A DNA stretch of 41,897 bases from VBAS01 sp035318985 (GTDB taxonomy: Bacteria; Bacteroidota; Bacteroidia; Chitinophagales; Chitinophagaceae). A program made the position numbers and the translations under genes. This document shows, in pieces, positions 7,697 through 15,730 of the stretch (positions are counted from its first letter, which is position 1; the number at the start of each line of letters is the position of its first letter). A model generated the notes under the pieces. The model did not search any database and was not told the origin of the DNA. It worked only from the letters and a program-made list of their open reading frames with translations. Location: contig DATHDP010000075.1 of NCBI GenBank assembly GCA_035318985.1, positions 1-41,897 of the forward strand, read 5' to 3'.

Positions 7697-9148
7697 TCAC
7701 TGACCTTGCGCCAGCGAATAAGCTTTTTTATCACCCCACATATTCAGGAGTTCGAAAGAACATATTTTAAAATTTCCGCTGAGACTAACATAAAGCCCGA
7801 TTATATCCTGTTGAAATAGCGGCTCTCCATCTAGTGATTCAAAACGGGCATTATATTGATTGACAAGATTGGTAAATACTGAACCCGTAGGCCATACTTG
7901 TGTACCCCGATTACTGATACTAACCAATTTGAATTTTACACCTGCATGTCGTTCACATTTTTTTGCGATCACCAATGGTTGCTCTTCGCTTTCTATAAAC
8001 ATATCAACCCCAATAATTTTTTCTTTGCTCATTTCTTCTGAAACAAGCATTGGATTTTTTTCCAGTTTAAAATGAGTAGGCGTAGCCGGCATGTTTGGTA
8101 ACATAGGCTTTGCTCCTACTGTAGGTTCTTTTCCAAAATTTTTAATGATAGCATCTGCAAATTGAGTGGTATTTACTGATGGAATTGATTTATCGCCAAA
8201 ATCACCTGTGTGCACTCCATTTTCTAAAGTATACAACAATGCATTTTCAATTATAGCGGCATTCTCCATCATACCAAGATGACGAAGCATTGTAATGCCG
8301 CTGAGTAAAAGTGCAGTTGGATTGGCAATATTTTTTCCTGCGATATCAGGCGCTGTGCCATGCACTGCTTCAAAAATGCATATATGATCTCCGATATTAG
8401 CGGAAGGAGCAAAACCTAAGCCACCAACAAGACCGGCGCAAAGATCTGAAACAATATCCCCTTGCAGATTCGTGAGCACAACTACATCAAATGTATCAGG
8501 TCTTGTTACCAATTTCATACAGAGATCATCCACTATCACATCGTCAGATTTTAACTGGGGATACTCTTTGGCTACTTCATAAAAACATTCAAGAAAAAGG
8601 CCATCAGTAATTTTCATGATGTTGGCCTTGTGGCTGCATGTTATTCGTCTTGCATTTTTCTTTTTTGCCATTTCAAAAGCATAGCGAATAACTTGTAAAC
8701 TTCCTGGTCTTGTAATAAAGCGACGACTCAATGCTACATCATGTGTAAGCATATGCTCCACCCCGCCATAAGTATCTTCTATATTTTCTCTTACAATTGT
8801 AATGTCAATCGGTATTCCTGCTTTGCTAAAAACTGTATCAACTCCATGCAGTGTTTGAAAAACCCGTTTGTTAGCGTATGTATTCCATGTTTTGCGTGCA
8901 GTTACATTTACACTTTTTACGCCTTTTCCTTTTGGCGTTTCCATAGGACCTTTAAATAAGATGCCGTAATTTTCTATTGTTAGCTTAGCCTCAGGCGTCA
9001 TACCGTTTGAAAATCCTTTATCAAAAACCCATTTGCCCATATCCACATATTCGTATTCAAGTGGAACTTTATTTGCATTAAAAATTTTCAGCACTGCTTC
9101 CATTATTTCGGGTCCGATCCCATCGCCTTTTGCTACAGCTATTTTCAT
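7697..9148 (-). CDS. icd: NADP-dependent isocitrate dehydrogenase
   Basis: The TCA-cycle enzyme oxidatively decarboxylates isocitrate to 2-oxoglutarate, making NADPH. The 483-residue product opens with the beta-decarboxylating dehydrogenase motif KGDGIGPEIM. It continues with the substrate-binding VNVTARKTWNTYANKRVF (with the usual Ser in KSVNVTARK), RENIEDTYGGVEH, the metal-binding Asp-rich segment VLTNLQGDIVSDLCAGLVGG, and the cofactor loop AVHGTAPDIAGK. It carries about 140 extra C-terminal residues beyond the E. coli-type core, as in the Thermus/Rickettsia-like form common in Bacteroidota. The gene is divergent from apaG, with a TAATTTTG -7 box 37 bp upstream. Confidence 0.94.
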   Translation of the reverse strand: MKIAVAKGDGIGPEIMEAVLKIFNANKVPLEYEYVDMGKWVFDKGFSNGMTPEAKLTIENYGILFKGPMETPKGKGVKSVNVTARKTWNTYANKRVFQTLHGVDTVFSKAGIPIDITIVRENIEDTYGGVEHMLTHDVALSRRFITRPGSLQVIRYAFEMAKKKNARRITCSHKANIMKITDGLFLECFYEVAKEYPQLKSDDVIVDDLCMKLVTRPDTFDVVVLTNLQGDIVSDLCAGLVGGLGFAPSANIGDHICIFEAVHGTAPDIAGKNIANPTALLLSGITMLRHLGMMENAAIIENALLYTLENGVHTGDFGDKSIPSVNTTQFADAIIKNFGKEPTVGAKPMLPNMPATPTHFKLEKNPMLVSEEMSKEKIIGVDMFIESEEQPLVIAKKCERHAGVKFKLVSISNRGTQVWPTGSVFTNLVNQYNARFESLDGEPLFQQDIIGLYVSLSGNFKICSFELLNMWGDKKAYSLAQGQ

Positions 9149-9185
9149 ATTCTATCAATATTTTTTAAAGGTCACATTTGTGGCG

Positions 9186-9193
9186 CAAAATTA
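9186..9193 (-). promoter_or_regulatory. Putative -7 box of icd
   Basis: On the minus strand this reads TAATTTTG, a full match to the Bacteroidota TAnnTTTG box, followed by CGCC. It sits 37 nt upstream of the icd ATG. I see no clear TTG -33 element at 19-21 nt, so support is partial. The same TAATTTTGCGCC string precedes tolC. Confidence 0.45.
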
Positions 9194-9265
9194 GGATAAC
9201 TAGTATATCCACTGTGAATTAAATCATAGACAGCGGAAGATTATTTTTAATTACTTTTACTAAAA

Positions 9266-9661
9266 ATGAACCTGATGGTAAGCTTGATCTCAGAGGGTGT
9301 GGAAGTGAGTGTAGAAACGTTCTACCAGCAGGACTACAGCAACCCGATGCAGTCTGAATATATGTTTGCTTACCGCATCGCAATCGAAAATCATAACTCT
9401 TTCCCGGTAAAACTTCATCGCAGGCATTGGTACATATTTGACAGCACCGGCGCCACACGGGAAGTGGAAGGAGAAGGTGTTGTAGGCGTACAACCCGTTT
9501 TATCTCCAGGTGAAAAATATCAATACGTAAGCGGCTGCAATCTGCGAACAGAAATGGGAAGGATGCATGGCACTTATCAAATGGAAAATCTCAATAGCAA
9601 ACAATTTTTTGATGTAAACATCCCGGCATTCGAGATGTTTGTTCCTTTTAAGAACAACTAA
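9266..9661 (+). CDS. apaG: ApaG-domain protein
   Basis: The 131-residue product is a single ApaG (DUF525) domain, an immunoglobulin-like fold. It covers the family blocks FAYRIAIENH, VKLHRRHWYIFDSTG, EVEGEGVVGVQPVLSPGE and the C-terminal GTYQMEN...IPAFEMFVPF. ApaG has been linked to Co2+/Mg2+ resistance and Ap4A levels in enterobacteria, but its biochemical role is not settled. The start may be at residue 4 (MVSLIS, 9275), which is common in relatives. It is divergent from icd and is followed by a short CCCC/GGGG hairpin. Confidence 0.93.
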   Translation: MNLMVSLISEGVEVSVETFYQQDYSNPMQSEYMFAYRIAIENHNSFPVKLHRRHWYIFDSTGATREVEGEGVVGVQPVLSPGEKYQYVSGCNLRTEMGRMHGTYQMENLNSKQFFDVNIPAFEMFVPFKNN

Positions 9662-9669
9662 ACCCCCTG

Positions 9670-9683
9670 TCCCCTAAAGGGGA
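9670..9683. terminator. Short CCCC-TAAA-GGGG hairpin after apaG
   Basis: TCCCC (9670-9674), loop TAAA and GGGGA (9679-9683) form a 5-bp stem nine bases after the apaG stop. No long T tract follows, so it may be a repeat-type hairpin rather than a true terminator. From memory, CCCCTAAAGGGG is a recurrent intergenic motif in Bacteroidota. Confidence 0.4.
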
Positions 9684-9748
9684 ACTTAGATCATTCATTC
9701 CCTCTTTTTTTGTTAACGATTGATAATTGTGATTGTTATTTATATGTA

Positions 9749-9793
9749 ATCAGCTTTCGTACTACTATCAGCTTTCGTTGCGTCGCACACTTC
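9749..9793 (-). repeat. Dispersed hairpin repeat, copy C
   Basis: The reverse complement carries AAGTGTGCGACGCAAC, then GAAAGCTGATAGTAGTAC and GAAAGCTGA. It matches the right half of copy A (36-80) but lacks the left GTTGCAGCAC arm, so the hairpin is not complete. It lies in the 171-bp interval between convergent apaG and the gldB-like gene; apart from this and the CCCC/GGGG hairpin I see nothing there. Confidence 0.65.
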
Positions 9794-9832
9794 ATCGTTC
9801 TTAACGTTATTCAATATTATTTAAATACTGAC

Positions 9833-10843
9833 TTACTTCGGTTTATACTTCGCCTCTTCTAAAATTTTTCTGGGTTCTGTTTTCAAAATATCAGTAATAC
9901 TCATTGATGAATTTTTACCGGCAAACTTTTTTACGATCTGCCATCCTATCCATTGGCCGATATTACCGGGAGAAGATGGACCTAATGATTGAGTAAAGGG
10001 AGCTTCACCAATATAATTCTGTATGGCCATCGGGTCTTTTGTATAAAGATCTTTCTGAGTGACAATAATATCGTTCCAAACTAATCCCTCATTTGCTTCA
10101 CACCAATTCAATTGTTGTTTTGTAAAACCTGTTTTAAGTGAATCAGGAGTTACAGGTAAAAATTTATCCAGCAGCCACCATTGTTTTCCTTTTTCGATCA
10201 TTTGCTCAACTAATCCTTTGGCTCCGCTCCTATCCGGATAAATATCCTCAGTTACCGCCTTCATACAATTAACAACTATGTATTGCGACTCAAATCTTCT
10301 CGAGATGTAAGCGGGAAAAAGTTGCTGTGCTTCCATGCTTTGGTATGCAGAAAAATCTTTGCCTCCAAATTGATGGAGACCAACTGCAATACCCGATCCT
10401 GTTAACGCCACGCCGGGAGCATCAAGCGGCCCGAGGAATAAAATTATTTTCGACGTTTTATAATCGGGGAAATAATACTTCACATATTGAAAAGCTTTTT
10501 GAATATCTTTTTGTAACCAGCTGACATCGCTGTACTGTTTGCTTAAGCTTTGGTACATCGATGAATATCCACGAATAAAAAATTTAGAAACGTCCAAGGT
10601 GACTTTATTTGTATCCGAACCGGAGACCCCAAGGATCTGTTGCATGAAATCTGTATAAAAATCCGGGTGTTCCTTCAATAGTTCGTTCAGGCCGGCAGCA
10701 GTATTGTTTGTATCGATGCTAAAAAAACTTTTATCAAATCTTTCAATTGGAATATCAACTTTTATTTTTGACACATCCGGGCCTTTGTTGTCAGTGCATC
10801 CAATAAAAATAATAAGGATCAGAAAAAATAAGATGTTTTTCAT
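9833..10843 (-). CDS. gldB: GldB-like gliding-motility lipoprotein
   Basis: The 336-residue product resembles GldB, a lipoprotein needed for gliding in Flavobacterium johnsoniae. Features include a lipoprotein signal (IIFIGC, Cys16), then the family opening IKVDIPIERFDKSFFSID, HPDFYTDFMQQILGV, DFSAYQSMEAQQLFPAY and the C-terminal PGNIGQWIGWQIVKKF. I chose the ATG at 10843 because it places the signal peptide at the N terminus; a GTG at 10861 is also in frame. The gene is divergent from nadE, and gldB and nadE are also neighbours in other Bacteroidota, which supports the call. A gldC gene, adjacent to gldB in Flavobacterium, is absent here. Confidence 0.82.
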   Translation of the reverse strand: MKNILFFLILIIFIGCTDNKGPDVSKIKVDIPIERFDKSFFSIDTNNTAAGLNELLKEHPDFYTDFMQQILGVSGSDTNKVTLDVSKFFIRGYSSMYQSLSKQYSDVSWLQKDIQKAFQYVKYYFPDYKTSKIILFLGPLDAPGVALTGSGIAVGLHQFGGKDFSAYQSMEAQQLFPAYISRRFESQYIVVNCMKAVTEDIYPDRSGAKGLVEQMIEKGKQWWLLDKFLPVTPDSLKTGFTKQQLNWCEANEGLVWNDIIVTQKDLYTKDPMAIQNYIGEAPFTQSLGPSSPGNIGQWIGWQIVKKFAGKNSSMSITDILKTEPRKILEEAKYKPK

Positions 10844-10928
10844 AGAAATGATTAACGACACTGGTTATTGTATGTTGTGTACGAAGATAATGGAAAGAAA
10901 ATTTTAACCTCTTTAGTGACAGGCGTCG

Positions 10929-10936
10929 TAAATTTG
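10929..10936 (+). promoter_or_regulatory. Putative -7 box of nadE, four bases before ATG
   Basis: TAAATTTG is a full match to the TAnnTTTG box and ends only 4 nt before the nadE ATG. If used, transcription would begin at or very near the start codon. No clear TTG lies 19-21 nt upstream, which weakens the case. Confidence 0.4.
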
Positions 10937-10940
10937 CCTC

Positions 10941-12647
10941 ATGAAGATCGCCTTAGCGCAACAGAATTATCATATTGGCAATTTTGAAGACAACACCCGC
11001 AAGATCATTGAAGGAATAAAAAAGGCCAAAGAACAAGGAGCTGATCTCGTAGTGTTTTCAGAGCTTTGCGTTTGCGGCTATGCTCCCGGGGATTTCCTGG
11101 AATTTCCTGATTTCATTAATAAATGTTACGAAGCGATCGACCGGATAAAAGAACATGCCGATTCAATTGGCGTATTGATCGGTTCACCTTCACGTAACCG
11201 GCAAAAAGAAGGCAAAGATCTTTTCAATGCCGTTTTTCTTCTCCATGAAAAAGAAATAAAAGGCGAGATCCATAAAACGCTTTTACCAAATTATGATGTG
11301 TTTGATGAATACCGCTACTTTGAACCGGCTTATGATTGGAACGTTCTTGAGTTCAAAGGAAAAAAATTAGCAGTAACTATTTGTGAGGATATCTGGAATA
11401 TGGGTGATAACCCTTTGTATCGCATCACGCCGATGGAAAAACTGATGCTTCACAATCCTGATGTGATGATCAACTTATCCGCTTCTCCTTACAATTATGC
11501 GCAGGATATTGTTCGCAACAGTATTATTAAAGCACATACATTAAAATACAAACTGCCGATGCTTTATTGCAACGCCATTGGTTCTCATACTGAACTTATT
11601 TTCGATGGCGGCAGTCTTGTTTATGATATTAATGGGAAGCAGGTAAAAGAGATGAAATATTTTGAAGAAGATTTTCAGCTGTTTGAATTGGATCAGCTAT
11701 TGAAGAAAGATGATTCTATAAAACAACCTCCTGGAGAAAAATATTTTTACTCTGCAAAAGAAGTAGGGACTGGAGAGGATATTCTCGCTTATTTGACCAA
11801 TGATAAAAATATTGATGAGATATATCATGCACTAATTCTTGGAATAAGAGATTATTTTAAAAAGATGGGTTTTAGTAAAGCTATACTTGGCGCCAGTGGT
11901 GGAATTGACAGTGCTGTAACACAAGTGTTGGCCGTTCATGCATTAGGGAAAGATAATGTTAGTGTTCTTTTAATGCCTTCGCAATTTTCATCTTCTCATT
12001 CTGTGGAAGATGCAGAACAACTAAGCAAGAACCTCGGTAGTCAGCATAATATCATTCCGATCAAAAATATTTTTGAAAGTTTTATTACAGAATTAAAACC
12101 TGTCTATAAAGATCTTCCCTTCGGATTGGCTGAAGAAAATATCCAGGCAAGAACAAGAGGAAATCTCCTGATGGCTGTTGCCAATAAGTTCGGATATATT
12201 TTATTGAACACATCTAATAAAAGTGAATTGGCAACCGGTTACGGAACCTTATATGGAGATATGGCTGGCGGTCTTAGTGTATTAGGTGATGTTTATAAAA
12301 TGCAGGTGTATGCTTTGGCAAAATATATAAATCGTGCTAAAGAAATTATTCCTGTAAATATTATCAACAAAGCTCCTTCTGCTGAATTAAGACCCGATCA
12401 AAAAGACAGCGACAGCCTTCCTGAGTATGACACTCTCGATAGGGTTTTATATGAATATATTGAACTACGCAACGGCCCGAAAGAAATAAAAGCAAAAGGA
12501 TATGATTCGGCCCTTGTTGACAGAATTTTGAAATTGGTTAATACCAATGAATATAAACGAAAACAGTTTTGCCCGATCCTTCGCATTAGTTGCAAAGCAT
12601 TTGGCGTTGGAAGAAGATTGCCTGTAGTTGGTAAATATCTTTCCTGA
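10941..12647 (+). CDS. nadE: Glutamine-dependent NAD+ synthetase
   Basis: The enzyme makes NAD+ from nicotinic acid adenine dinucleotide, ATP and glutamine. The 568-residue protein has two domains. The N-terminal nitrilase-type glutaminase carries the Glu41, Lys112, Cys148 triad (FSELCVCGY, HKTLLPNYDVFDEYRYF, TICEDIW). The C-terminal synthetase holds the ATP pyrophosphatase P-loop SGGIDS at residues 319-324 and NTSNKSELATGYGTLYGDMAGG. The start is firm because the nitrilase fold begins at MKIALAQ. It works after NadC, encoded about 2 kb downstream. It is divergent from the gldB-like gene. Confidence 0.97.
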   Translation: MKIALAQQNYHIGNFEDNTRKIIEGIKKAKEQGADLVVFSELCVCGYAPGDFLEFPDFINKCYEAIDRIKEHADSIGVLIGSPSRNRQKEGKDLFNAVFLLHEKEIKGEIHKTLLPNYDVFDEYRYFEPAYDWNVLEFKGKKLAVTICEDIWNMGDNPLYRITPMEKLMLHNPDVMINLSASPYNYAQDIVRNSIIKAHTLKYKLPMLYCNAIGSHTELIFDGGSLVYDINGKQVKEMKYFEEDFQLFELDQLLKKDDSIKQPPGEKYFYSAKEVGTGEDILAYLTNDKNIDEIYHALILGIRDYFKKMGFSKAILGASGGIDSAVTQVLAVHALGKDNVSVLLMPSQFSSSHSVEDAEQLSKNLGSQHNIIPIKNIFESFITELKPVYKDLPFGLAEENIQARTRGNLLMAVANKFGYILLNTSNKSELATGYGTLYGDMAGGLSVLGDVYKMQVYALAKYINRAKEIIPVNIINKAPSAELRPDQKDSDSLPEYDTLDRVLYEYIELRNGPKEIKAKGYDSALVDRILKLVNTNEYKRKQFCPILRISCKAFGVGRRLPVVGKYLS

Positions 12648-12651
12648 CTCT

Positions 12652-13110
12652 TTAATGGATAAAAGTGAGCTCTACATTAATAGGTCCTGGTGCCGGCGGA
12701 ATCGTCATGTTTTGAGAAACCACCAAGTTCACAGCATCTAACTTAACAATTGTAAATAATCCCGAACCGCCGGTAATAAGTGGCGTGTTAAGATTTAGCT
12801 GTGTTTCACTAGATTGAAAAGACCATGTAAAGCTGGCTGGTGCCGGAGGTGCACAAACAGTTGCCCCTTCGGAGATCGTTCCTGTTCCACCACTTGCAAC
12901 AAATGTGATTGTGTTATCCTTAAAACATGCTGGAATTTGTGCAGTAACATCTATACCACCTGCTTTGGCACTACTAAATTTCCAGGATGATTTTGTAATG
13001 AGTTCTGTTTTTGTAGGTGGCGGTGGTGGAGCTGGGTCATCGTTTTTATCGCAATTAGTAAAAAATAATGTTGTAAAACAAAGTACCGTAGCCAGGATAA
13101 GTTTATTCAT
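12652..13110 (-). CDS. Small lipocalin-like lipoprotein
   Basis: The 152-residue product has a lipoprotein signal (TTLFFTNC, Cys20), then a Pro-rich linker DDPAPPPPPTK. The domain of about 120 residues begins ELITKSSWKFSSAKAGG and continues with CFKDNTITFVASGGTGTI and TFTWS-like strands. This pattern resembles the lipocalin-like/DUF lipoproteins of Bacteroidota, in which a KSSWK-type start is followed by DD or KDNT...F strands. The exact family is uncertain. The ATG at 13110 is chosen for the signal peptide. It converges on nadE with only four bases between the genes, and no terminator is visible there. Confidence 0.7.
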   Translation of the reverse strand: MNKLILATVLCFTTLFFTNCDKNDDPAPPPPPTKTELITKSSWKFSSAKAGGIDVTAQIPACFKDNTITFVASGGTGTISEGATVCAPPAPASFTWSFQSSETQLNLNTPLITGGSGLFTIVKLDAVNLVVSQNMTIPPAPGPINVELTFIH

Positions 13111-13240
13111 AGTACTGAATTTAATTTTAAAAGTAGTCAAAGTTTTTGAGTTTAAACGCTTTGTAAATAGTACTGGTAAATAACGCTTTCAAGTCTCTTA
13201 AATTTTATAAAGCACTCAATTTGTTATTATCTTTCCTCAC

Positions 13241-13264
13241 AATCCTGCCTCTCCCGGCAGGATT
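13241..13264. terminator. Nine-bp-stem hairpin upstream of rsgA
   Basis: AATCCTGCC (13241-13249) and GGCAGGATT (13256-13264) form a perfect stem with a 6-nt loop. It lies 28 bp before the rsgA ATG in a divergent intergenic region, so it does not end either neighbouring gene. It may be a leader hairpin or part of the AATCC-type dispersed repeat that follows. Confidence 0.5.
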
Positions 13265-13271
13265 TAAACCT

Positions 13272-13286
13272 TATTAATCCTGGTTC
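13272..13286 (+). repeat. TATTAATCCTGGTTC repeat, copy 1
   Basis: The 15-mer TATTAATCCTGGTTC recurs exactly on the minus strand at 36370-36384, there directly before the gpsA start. An expanded relative is at 36494-36533. Here it lies 7 bp before the rsgA ATG. Function unknown. Confidence 0.6.
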
Positions 13287-13292
13287 TGTTTT

Positions 13293-14219
13293 ATGAAGGC
13301 ACTTGTTTACAAATCGACGGGAAGCTGGTATACGGTTAAAAATGAGGCCGGGACAACATACAATGCCCGTATGAAGGGGATCTTTAAAATCGATGGGATA
13401 ACGTCTACAAACCCGGTAGCTGTTGGCGACGAAGTGGATATTGAACTGGAAAGCGAACTAGAGAGCACCGCTATTATTAATGAAATTCTCTCCCGCAGGA
13501 ATTATGTGAACAGGCAATCTCCAAGACATAAATACCAGCATCATATTATAGCTGCCAACCTTGATCAGTCTGTTTTATTTGCCACTTTAAAAGAACCAAG
13601 AACTTCACAAGGATTTATTGATCGATTTCTTGTCGCCTGTGAAATGTACCATGTACCGGCAGCAATTGTTTTTAATAAAGCCGACCTGCACAAGAAAAAG
13701 GAAGATGAAAAATTTTTTGAATGGAAACAGATGTATGAAGAAATAGGTTATAAAACTTTTCTTGTAAGTGTTGAAAAAGGAATGGGGATTGAAACAGTAC
13801 AAGATCTTTTAAAAGATAAAATATCGTTGTTGAGTGGACATAGCGGCGTTGGTAAATCTTCCTTTATAAATATTATTTGCCCGCAATTGGAACTTAAAAC
13901 ACAGGACGTAAGTGGGTGGAGTGGCAAAGGGTTACACACCACAACTTTTGCAGAAATGTTTGATCTTCCTTTTGGTGGAAAAATAATTGACACACCGGGC
14001 ATGAGAGAATTTGGTTTAGTTGATATTTTAAAACAAGAACTATCTCATTATTTTCCAGAAATGAGAAGCCGGCTTAATGATTGCCAATTCAATAACTGCC
14101 AGCATATAAACGAGCCGAATTGCGCTATAAAAAAAGCTGTAGAAGAAGAAAAGATAAATGTTGATCGTTATATCAGCTATTGCACTATTCTTGATTCCAT
14201 CGAGGAAAGAAAATATTAA
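13293..14219 (+). CDS. rsgA: Ribosome small subunit-dependent GTPase RsgA
   Basis: RsgA is a circularly permuted GTPase that helps late 30S subunit maturation. The 308-residue product has an N-terminal OB-fold. The GTPase motifs come in permuted order: G4 NKAD at 128-131, G1 GHSGVGKSS at 182-190, and G3 DTPG at 233-236. A C-terminal zinc-binding segment has Cys264, Cys269, His271 and Cys277. All key residues are present and the length is usual. A 4Fe-4S gene remnant follows after 8 bp. Confidence 0.96.
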   Translation: MKALVYKSTGSWYTVKNEAGTTYNARMKGIFKIDGITSTNPVAVGDEVDIELESELESTAIINEILSRRNYVNRQSPRHKYQHHIIAANLDQSVLFATLKEPRTSQGFIDRFLVACEMYHVPAAIVFNKADLHKKKEDEKFFEWKQMYEEIGYKTFLVSVEKGMGIETVQDLLKDKISLLSGHSGVGKSSFINIICPQLELKTQDVSGWSGKGLHTTTFAEMFDLPFGGKIIDTPGMREFGLVDILKQELSHYFPEMRSRLNDCQFNNCQHINEPNCAIKKAVEEEKINVDRYISYCTILDSIEERKY

Positions 14220-14227
14220 TTTTAGTT

Positions 14228-14530
14228 ATGGCGCCAAAAAAAATTAAATATTCTAATGGCGAAGTCACTATCATATGGCAACCGGACTTTTGTATTCATT
14301 CCGGAAGATGCGTACGTGGTTTACCAGAAGTTTTTAAACCAAAAGAAAAGCCATGGATAACACCGGAAGGTTCAACAACTGAAAAAATAATTGCATAAGT
14401 AAAAAGATGCCCTAGTGGGGCGTTGAGTTATTTTATGAATGATGATGAACCAGAGAATAAAGACTTTCAAATTTTCTTTACATTCTTATATCCATTTTTT
14501 CCAAACCATTGCATCACTTTTTCTCTTTGA
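14228..14530 (+). pseudogene. 4Fe-4S mono-cluster (YjdI/Fer4_19) gene with internal TAA
   Basis: Translation from the ATG at 14228 gives 56 residues, with FCIHSGRCVRGLPEVF (Cys22, Cys28) and KPWITPEG, then TAA at 14396-14398. The same frame goes on at once with VKRCPSGALSYFMNDDEPE, the conserved C-terminal block of the divergent 4Fe-4S mono-cluster family (PF06902). The family normally has a Gln just before VKxCPSGAL, so one C-to-T change in CAA explains the stop. The third conserved Cys lies beyond it, so the truncated product should not bind the cluster. The frame stays open to TGA at 14528-14530, overlapping the convergent SUI1 gene. A sequencing error or stop readthrough would be the alternatives. 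Confidence 0.85.
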
Positions 14531-14808
14531 TCGCCCTGTATAATTATTTCACCATCTTTTGCAGAACCGCCTGTACCACAAAATGATTTTAATTTTTTTC
14601 CCAGGTCCTCAAGATCTTCTTCTTTGCCGATAAAGCCTTCAACCAATGTTACGGCTTTGGCCGCCCTGTGTTTTGTATCTAATCTCACTTTCAGCTTTTG
14701 TTGGGCCGGTAATAATGTTTCATCGGAATGATGTTCTTCCTCGAATTTAAAATTGGGGTCTGTGCTAAATACAAATCCACGGCTATCGGGTTTATTTTTT
14801 TTGCTCAT
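14467..14808 (-). CDS. SUI1/YciH-family translation initiation factor-like protein
   Basis: The 113-residue product has an eIF1/SUI1 domain in its C-terminal two thirds: KLKVRLDTKHRAAKAVTLVEGF, then LGKKLKSFCGTGGSAKDGEI and IQGDQREKVMQWFGKNGY. These are the hallmark blocks of bacterial YciH proteins, which bind the 30S subunit. The N-terminal 30 residues are polar and variable. It starts 3 bp after the nadC stop, so the two genes are probably co-transcribed and translationally coupled. Its 3' end overlaps the read-through frame of the 4Fe-4S gene. Confidence 0.9.
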   Translation of the reverse strand: MSKKNKPDSRGFVFSTDPNFKFEEEHHSDETLLPAQQKLKVRLDTKHRAAKAVTLVEGFIGKEEDLEDLGKKLKSFCGTGGSAKDGEIIIQGDQREKVMQWFGKNGYKNVKKI

Positions 14809-14811
14809 CGT

Positions 14812-15669
14812 TTAAATTATTACTGCTTTTAAACTAAGGTCGAGACTCTTTGCCTGGTGTATCAATGCTCCCACACTTACATAATCAACTCCTGATGCTG
14901 CATAATCTTCAATATTATCAAGGTTAATACCACCGCTAGCCTCCGTTTCAAAATCTTCACCAACCAATTTTAATGCTTCAGTAATTTGTTGCGGTGTAAA
15001 ATTATCCAGCATGATCCGCGACACTTTTCCTTTTCCTACTGCAATAACATTTTGAACATCTTCAAGACTCTTTGTTTCTATTTCAATCTTAAGATCCAGG
15101 TTTTTTTTCTGCAAGTATTTCCAGGCTTCATTTATTGCATTTTCAATTCCACCACAATAAGCAATATGATTATCCTTCAGCATGATCATATCATATAATC
15201 CAAAACGATGATTTAGCCCACCTCCTATTTTCACAGCTTCCTTTTCTAACAGTCGAAAGTTTGGAGTTGTTTTTCTTGTATCAAGCAATTTTGTTTTATG
15301 ACCATATAACCGATCAACATACTGTCGGGTCAGTGTTGCGATCCCACTCATTCGTTGCATGCAATTCAACACAAGTCTTTCACATTGCAATATGGTATGA
15401 ACAAAAGCTTCTACTTCAAAAGCCATTTCTCCTGCTTTCATCATTTCCCCGTCTTTTTTTAATGTCGTAAAGTTTGCACTTGGATCTTTATATAGAAAGA
15501 TCTTTTCCGCCACTTCAACTCCCGCAAGTATTCCATCCTGTTTTATTTTTAGAATAGCCTTTCCCCGGGCATTCTCCGGTATACAACTTAAAGTTGAATG
15601 ATCTCCTTCACCAACATCTTCTGTAAGCGCCTCATCGATCAAATGATAAAATTGTTTGTTGATTTCCAT
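14812..15669 (-). CDS. nadC: Quinolinate phosphoribosyltransferase NadC
   Basis: NadC converts quinolinate and PRPP to nicotinate mononucleotide in de novo NAD synthesis. The 285-residue product has the family blocks EDVGEGDHST, ERLVLNCMQRMSGIATLT, LLDTRKTTPNFR, GGLNHRFGLYDMIMLKDNHI and the C-terminal EASGGINLDNI...GVDYVSVGALIH. All substrate-binding basic residues expected from these motifs are present. An intrinsic terminator ends only about 12-15 bp before its ATG. The SUI1 gene follows after 3 bp. nadA and nadB are not in the window. Confidence 0.96.
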   Translation of the reverse strand: MEINKQFYHLIDEALTEDVGEGDHSTLSCIPENARGKAILKIKQDGILAGVEVAEKIFLYKDPSANFTTLKKDGEMMKAGEMAFEVEAFVHTILQCERLVLNCMQRMSGIATLTRQYVDRLYGHKTKLLDTRKTTPNFRLLEKEAVKIGGGLNHRFGLYDMIMLKDNHIAYCGGIENAINEAWKYLQKKNLDLKIEIETKSLEDVQNVIAVGKGKVSRIMLDNFTPQQITEALKLVGEDFETEASGGINLDNIEDYAASGVDYVSVGALIHQAKSLDLSLKAVII

Positions 15670-15680
15670 CGTCCAAAACT

Positions 15681-15712
15681 AAAAAAGCCCCGCCACAAAT
15701 GGGCAGGGCTTC
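15681..15712 (-). terminator. Intrinsic terminator between DUF4783 gene and nadC
   Basis: On the minus strand, AAGCCC and GCC pair with GGC and GGGCTT around ATTTGT (one mismatch inside the stem), followed by six T residues. It fits termination of the DUF4783 transcript. It lies immediately before the nadC start, leaving no room for a separate nadC promoter after it. Confidence 0.8.
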
Positions 15713-15730
15713 AAAAATTTATCCAGGGTT

